Below are positions 60,201 to 64,000 of a stretch of 64,000 bases of DNA, in pieces (the first letter of the stretch is position 1; every line of letters begins with the position of its first letter). Below the pieces are notes generated by a model that saw only the letters and a list, made by a program, of their open reading frames with translations, did no database searches and was not told the origin of the DNA. The stretch is from Climacteris rufus (lineage: Eukaryota; Chordata; Aves; Passeriformes; Climacteridae), in NCBI GenBank assembly GCA_013398175.1, contig VZRZ01007791.1, positions 1,894,751 through 1,958,750 on the forward strand, read 5' to 3'. Made by a program: the position numbers and the translations under genes.

Positions 60201-63200
60201 CTGTTCCTGAAACACATACCCAGACACAAAATACCTGCAGCAGCACACATCACAGAATGAACACTGTCATGGCTCCCCTAATCGCACCATTATGCTGCAT
60301 TACAGTCACACCTCATTTAAGCACTCCAAAGGACCTTTGTTGTCTGCAGGTATTACTGCCTAGCACCTGCTTCCGAATGGGGGGCACGCCCCTTTAGAAA
60401 GGGGATGGAACAGCTACACTCAAGTGTCAAAGAACAAGGATTTTATAAATCCTTGGCTCCCTCACAGCACCAAAACTCAAGTATCATCCGGGTACCAATT
60501 AACAGAATTTGTTGCTATCTTGCAATACTTTATGGAACTTTAGTAGGGGAATGGGTGGAACAGACATCCACTTCTAGCCTCTTGTTTCTAACAAGTTCCT
60601 CAAACTTGCCGGTTGTAGATGCATTTTTATCATGAGACCGTCAAAGTCAGCATATGCTTAAAGAGAAAGAAACAGATTATTGGAATAGCAATGGGTCTTC
60701 TTCAATTATCCAGTATTTACAGCATGAAAACATTTTCTGACCAGGTGAAATATTGCTCAGTTTGATATTCAGAGAATGTTATTGTCATGTTTGACTCTTA
60801 TGACACACTAGGTTGCCTTGGGTTTAGCACAGAGGAGTTAATGTACACAAAAAGAAAACAGAACTTTCCCAAAGCATTAGTTTGAAAATGTGAATACAGG
60901 TACCTTTGATAAAGCACATTACCAGTTCAGGGGCAGAGGGTGTGGGCATGTGCATTGTCTCTTTTTTTGGTGGATCACAAACTTTGATAGAGTGTTAGTT
61001 GTAAGTTTTACATCACTTTCGCCTCCCTAATTCAGTAACTGTCTTCTGCGGTGAAATCCACCCACCTAGATCTCGTATCATATAGACTAAAATGAGAGTA
61101 TTAACTTCAGCATGTGCATGCCCTCCTTTGGGAGCAACATAGCTCAAATACCTTTCCAGGGTCTTACTACAAGAGAAGCTTTTATTCTCTTCTTCTACAC
61201 AGCTCTCCACACATCATTGCCTCTTTCAAAACTGCAAGGGCAGGGTTAATTTTCCTTCTTACAACGTCCTGTTTTGTAACATCCTTTCTTTCCGACTCAT
61301 ACCTGTGTGCCCATTCTGAATGCAAATGTACAAGACTTCCAATACTCTTGTTCGATGAATATCACTGATTACACTGAGGAAAAAATGCAGCCTGACATTG
61401 TTTTCTACAATATGTCTAGGAGTTACCCAAACCTGCTGTCTAAAATTGTCATTTTGCAATACATGCTTAGAGGAACAAAGCACTTTGTAAACCACATTTT
61501 TTACAACGCCTTATGCCATGTAACAGTTCCTCACACGTGTGCATACACACACACAAATCACACTCCCAAAGTTGAATATTCCCCAGACTTCAGAATGTTT
61601 TTTTGCTCTCTTCATGTCTTTGCCTGTTTCTCTCTGCCAGCGACAGCCCCTCCTGACACTGCATTTGTGAGCTACCTCCCCAGCCACCTTCACACCTCCA
61701 AGCCAAGAACGCTCCTCTCCGAGATCGATAAGGCCGCGGCCTGTGCACAACCTGCTCCTTCCAATATGAGCACAAGGAAAGGGAATTCAAGTGCTTTATG
61801 TGCTGATTTGTGCACCTTACCTGTGAATTTACAACAGTGCGAACGCCTGGTGAATATACACAGACACCATGGAATTAAACATTAATAGCGCTGAAGGTCC
61901 TAAAAGCCACCTAGTTTCGAAAAATCAAACTGATGGAGCACATCTACACCTCATTACTTTGTTTTTTATAACTCCTTTTTTGCTACCTTTAAGCTGTCAC
62001 TTTAGATTTGTCATGCACTCTGGTCAGAAACATGCCTTTTCCGTGTCTAGCATGTGCATTTTGTGAGGTAATGTAATAAATATTTAACAAAGAGTTTATA
62101 TTACCATGCCAATTAAGCTCTCAACTGATTTAAAGCCAAAGCAACTGCGAGATATGAGACTTAATAAGGGACGCAGCAACAGATCAGTACAGAACATGTA
62201 GATTAGACAAACCTCACTGTACTTACTTTGCCTTTCAGTAAATACACCAAGTATTTGACTTCACTTTAATCGAAATAAAACATCCTCACTAGAAACTGCC
62301 TACATGGTTTCTGCACGTCTCAAAGAAACAAAAAACCCCAAACAAAATCCCAAAGCCACCACAAATGCCTCCTGTTCCAGATCTTCTGTCTTGCTCTATA
62401 ATAAAGCAGATTTAAGTTCCAGCCACATATGTAAGCAATATACATATAACAAATACATATCAGTCATTGGTACCTTTTTATGTGTGTATTTACACTAAAG
62501 CCAGCCACAAAAAGCACCCAAGGCAGCACACACTTGTGCTGACACCTTCATTCCCTGAAGGTGTTTGTGTGTAAATGGCTAAAAAATTCCCAGAAAAAAT
62601 TCCAAGGTAAACAATTCAATCTAACCCAGAACACTGTGTGTGCTAAGGACCTGATTACAAACAATTGTTTATTAAGGAACATGCAAGAGATAAAGTGTTT
62701 TCTATTAATCCATTTAAGCAAAACTTCTCCTTCTGTTCCAATAAAGACTATTTTTGCCCCAAATTTAAGACCAATTAAACATAGGAGTATTTGTGACTTC
62801 CATCTAAAGAGCACACACAAATAATTGACAATATGCCTAGAAGAATAAGATTTTCTATTGACATAAAACATATACTGCTTTCTGTATGTGCTTTATCAGG
62901 CCTCACACTAGTTTTACCTCCCTTTTGCTTCCCAGAAAATAATAACAATTAAAAATATATATAAAAATATCAGTGTTGTTCTAATAGCTAGAGTGATTAA
63001 GCTGATTAGCTTCATATCTCGAGAATTAACTTGAAGAAATGCTTACAAGCCAGCAGGGAGAAGTGAAAGTTCAACTGATAAAAAGTTACCAGGCCAGAAT
63101 CAAAACCCAAGAGTTGTGAAATCCGAGCAAGTTAAAAAAAAAAGAATACAACATGCTTTGACCTTTGAGAATTTATCCAATCTGTAACAACTAGGTAAGT

Positions 63201-63463
63201 TTGATGTGAAACTTAAACCACGAGACAAACGGTTCAATAGCAATTCTTGAGGCAGGACTTAAGAAAGATTCCTTCTCCAATTCTGCTAAGGATTCAGAGG
63301 CCAACAAAACTAGGCCAGAGACAAGATGCAGAATCGGAAGCCAGAATTCCCATGGTTTTACCCCAACCGTGACTCAAGTTTAAACAGTGGTTTTGAAACC
63401 AGCTCTCTCTCTGTGGCCACAGGCAAGTCTTAACCACTTTGTTTCAATTCCCTTACCTGCAGA

Positions 63464-63927
63464 ATAAAAATAATTATACTTATCTGCCACACAGGAATCT
63501 CGTACAACAAACACTGTTTGGCAAGTGCACGTCTGTTTAAACTGTGGACAAAGCTACGTAGTAATTTTGAGCACCTGGACAAACTGAAACTGAGAGTGAA
63601 AACAACTTCGCTGAAGCAGCTACCGAAGGCCCAACAACAACAAAATCCTGGGGGCACCACACCGTCCGTGTGCCGCCTGCTCCTGCAAGCACTGCTGTGC
63701 AGCCCAGGCACACCGCCGGCCCGCCGGCAATTCACCTGCTCAGGACACGGCTCGCGTGGAAAGTCAGCGATGCGCCTGGAGCGATGGGCCGGGGGGGGCA
63801 CCGCCTGCTGCTCCCGGGAGTCCCAGCCGCCCATCCGCCCCGGCCGGGCACCGGGAAGGCTCCAGGCGGGTCCCCCCGGCGCTCGCCCCTTCCCGCTCGC
63901 CCCGCGGCACACGCGGCTCTCTCGCAA
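63464..63927 (-). other. LARP4B: Possible alternative first exon or extension ending at a CAG|GTAAGG donor
   Basis: On the minus strand a strong donor (TTCTGCAG|GTAAGG) lies at 63464/63463, downstream of the CpG island. The preceding DNA is open in one frame for about 165 codons, but no family is recognisable and much of that openness comes from high GC. It could be an alternative non-coding first exon of LARP4B using a start inside the island. The evidence is only the donor and its position. Confidence 0.25.
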
Positions 63928-64000
63928 GGCCCCGGCGGCGCGGGGGCAAAGCTCACCCGCTGTGCCCGGGGCGGCCAGGCCGCAGTGCGGGAGCGGCCCC
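63640..64000 (-). promoter_or_regulatory. LARP4B: CpG-rich promoter region of LARP4B
   Basis: Base composition changes abruptly from AT-rich intron to GC-rich sequence dense in CpG, including runs of gccggc, cgcggc and cggcgcggggg. This is the usual look of a vertebrate housekeeping promoter at a first exon. No TATA box is evident. The island continues past the window end, so its other half and the transcription start are not visible. Confidence 0.65.
63957..64000 (-). other. LARP4B: LARP4B exon 1 (5' UTR), partial, cut by window edge
   Basis: Read on the minus strand, the last 44 bases are very GC-rich and end at a good splice donor (GCGG|GTGAGC, intron beginning at 63956). The ATG exon at 46.3 kb has its own splice acceptor, so an upstream non-coding exon is required, and this CpG-rich spot is the natural place. 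The transcription start lies beyond the window or in these last bases. The exact donor is inferred; an alternative donor is listed at 63464. Confidence 0.5.

Larger units (their letters stand above)
46419..63956 (-). other. LARP4B: LARP4B intron 1 (17.5 kb)
   Basis: AT-rich non-coding DNA between the promoter exon and the ATG exon. It contains one clear CR1 fragment (about 49508-49695), a T17 run at 50286-50302, a 12-bp inverted repeat at 54228-54256 and scattered short ORFs with no family signature. I see no tRNA or recognisable small RNA. Further non-coding 5' UTR exons could be hidden here, but the sequence alone does not reveal them. Confidence 0.7.

Noticed and set aside
61307..61885. 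Plus-strand open frame of 192 codons in intron 1
   Set aside because: It opens with GTG rather than ATG, lies in AT-rich intron, has no domain, and has a composition (His/Thr/Tyr runs from CA-rich repeats) typical of chance.
63430..63927. 165-codon frame in the CpG island as a protein
   Set aside because: GC-rich DNA has few stop codons, no family is recognisable, and the position fits a non-coding first exon and promoter.

Overview
The window is vertebrate nuclear DNA, and almost certainly avian. It is AT-rich, intron-rich and sprinkled with CR1-type LINE fragments, recognisable by runs such as 'atagaatcatagaatc' followed by the usual CR1 3' tail, and nearly all real coding sequence is cut into short exons with vertebrate splice sites. 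One gene explains it: LARP4B (La-related protein 4B), read on the minus strand from a CpG-rich promoter at the right edge (about 63.6-64.0 kb) to a 3' UTR at about 7.6-11.1 kb. I could place exon 1 (non-coding, cut by the window edge), the ATG exon at 46.3-46.4 kb, and 15 further coding exons between 34.24 kb and 11.15 kb. All splice phases agree. Joined, they give a 722-residue protein with an N-terminal PAM2-like motif (LNPNAKVW), a La motif, an RRM and the conserved LARP4-family C-terminal blocks. LARP4/4B proteins are cytoplasmic factors that bind mRNA, poly(A)-binding protein and RACK1 and promote mRNA stability and translation.

The most unusual object lies inside the second intron of that transcript. 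It is a single uninterrupted minus-strand ORF of about 3.3 kb (36200-39469), starting MGCCFSKEL in a strong Kozak context and ending, in phase 0, at a textbook donor (CTT|GTAAGT). The phase is the same as that of the normal ATG exon, so it can splice to LARP4B exon 3 and give a protein of about 1785 residues. That protein would carry a 1090-residue, apparently disordered, probably N-myristoylated and palmitoylated extension in front of the LARP4B RNA-binding core. I do not recognise this extension. It behaves as an alternative first coding exon, mutually exclusive with the MTSDQD exon.

Layout from left to right: 1-7.6 kb is intergenic DNA with CR1 fragments and one possible orphan exon (6.48-6.70 kb). 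7.6-11.15 kb is the 3' UTR or its immediate downstream flank. 11.15-34.24 kb holds LARP4B exons 17 to 3, with CR1 insertions in two introns (13.1-14.35 and 28.8-30.7 kb). The first of these contains a 240-bp tandem duplication with a single N at its junction, which looks like an assembly artefact. 36.2-39.5 kb is the giant exon. 39.5-46.3 kb is intron. 46.28-46.42 kb is the ATG exon. 46.4-63.96 kb is a 17.5-kb first intron with little recognisable content. 63.6-64 kb is the promoter region. I found no tRNA, rRNA or CRISPR, and no gene convincingly on the plus strand.
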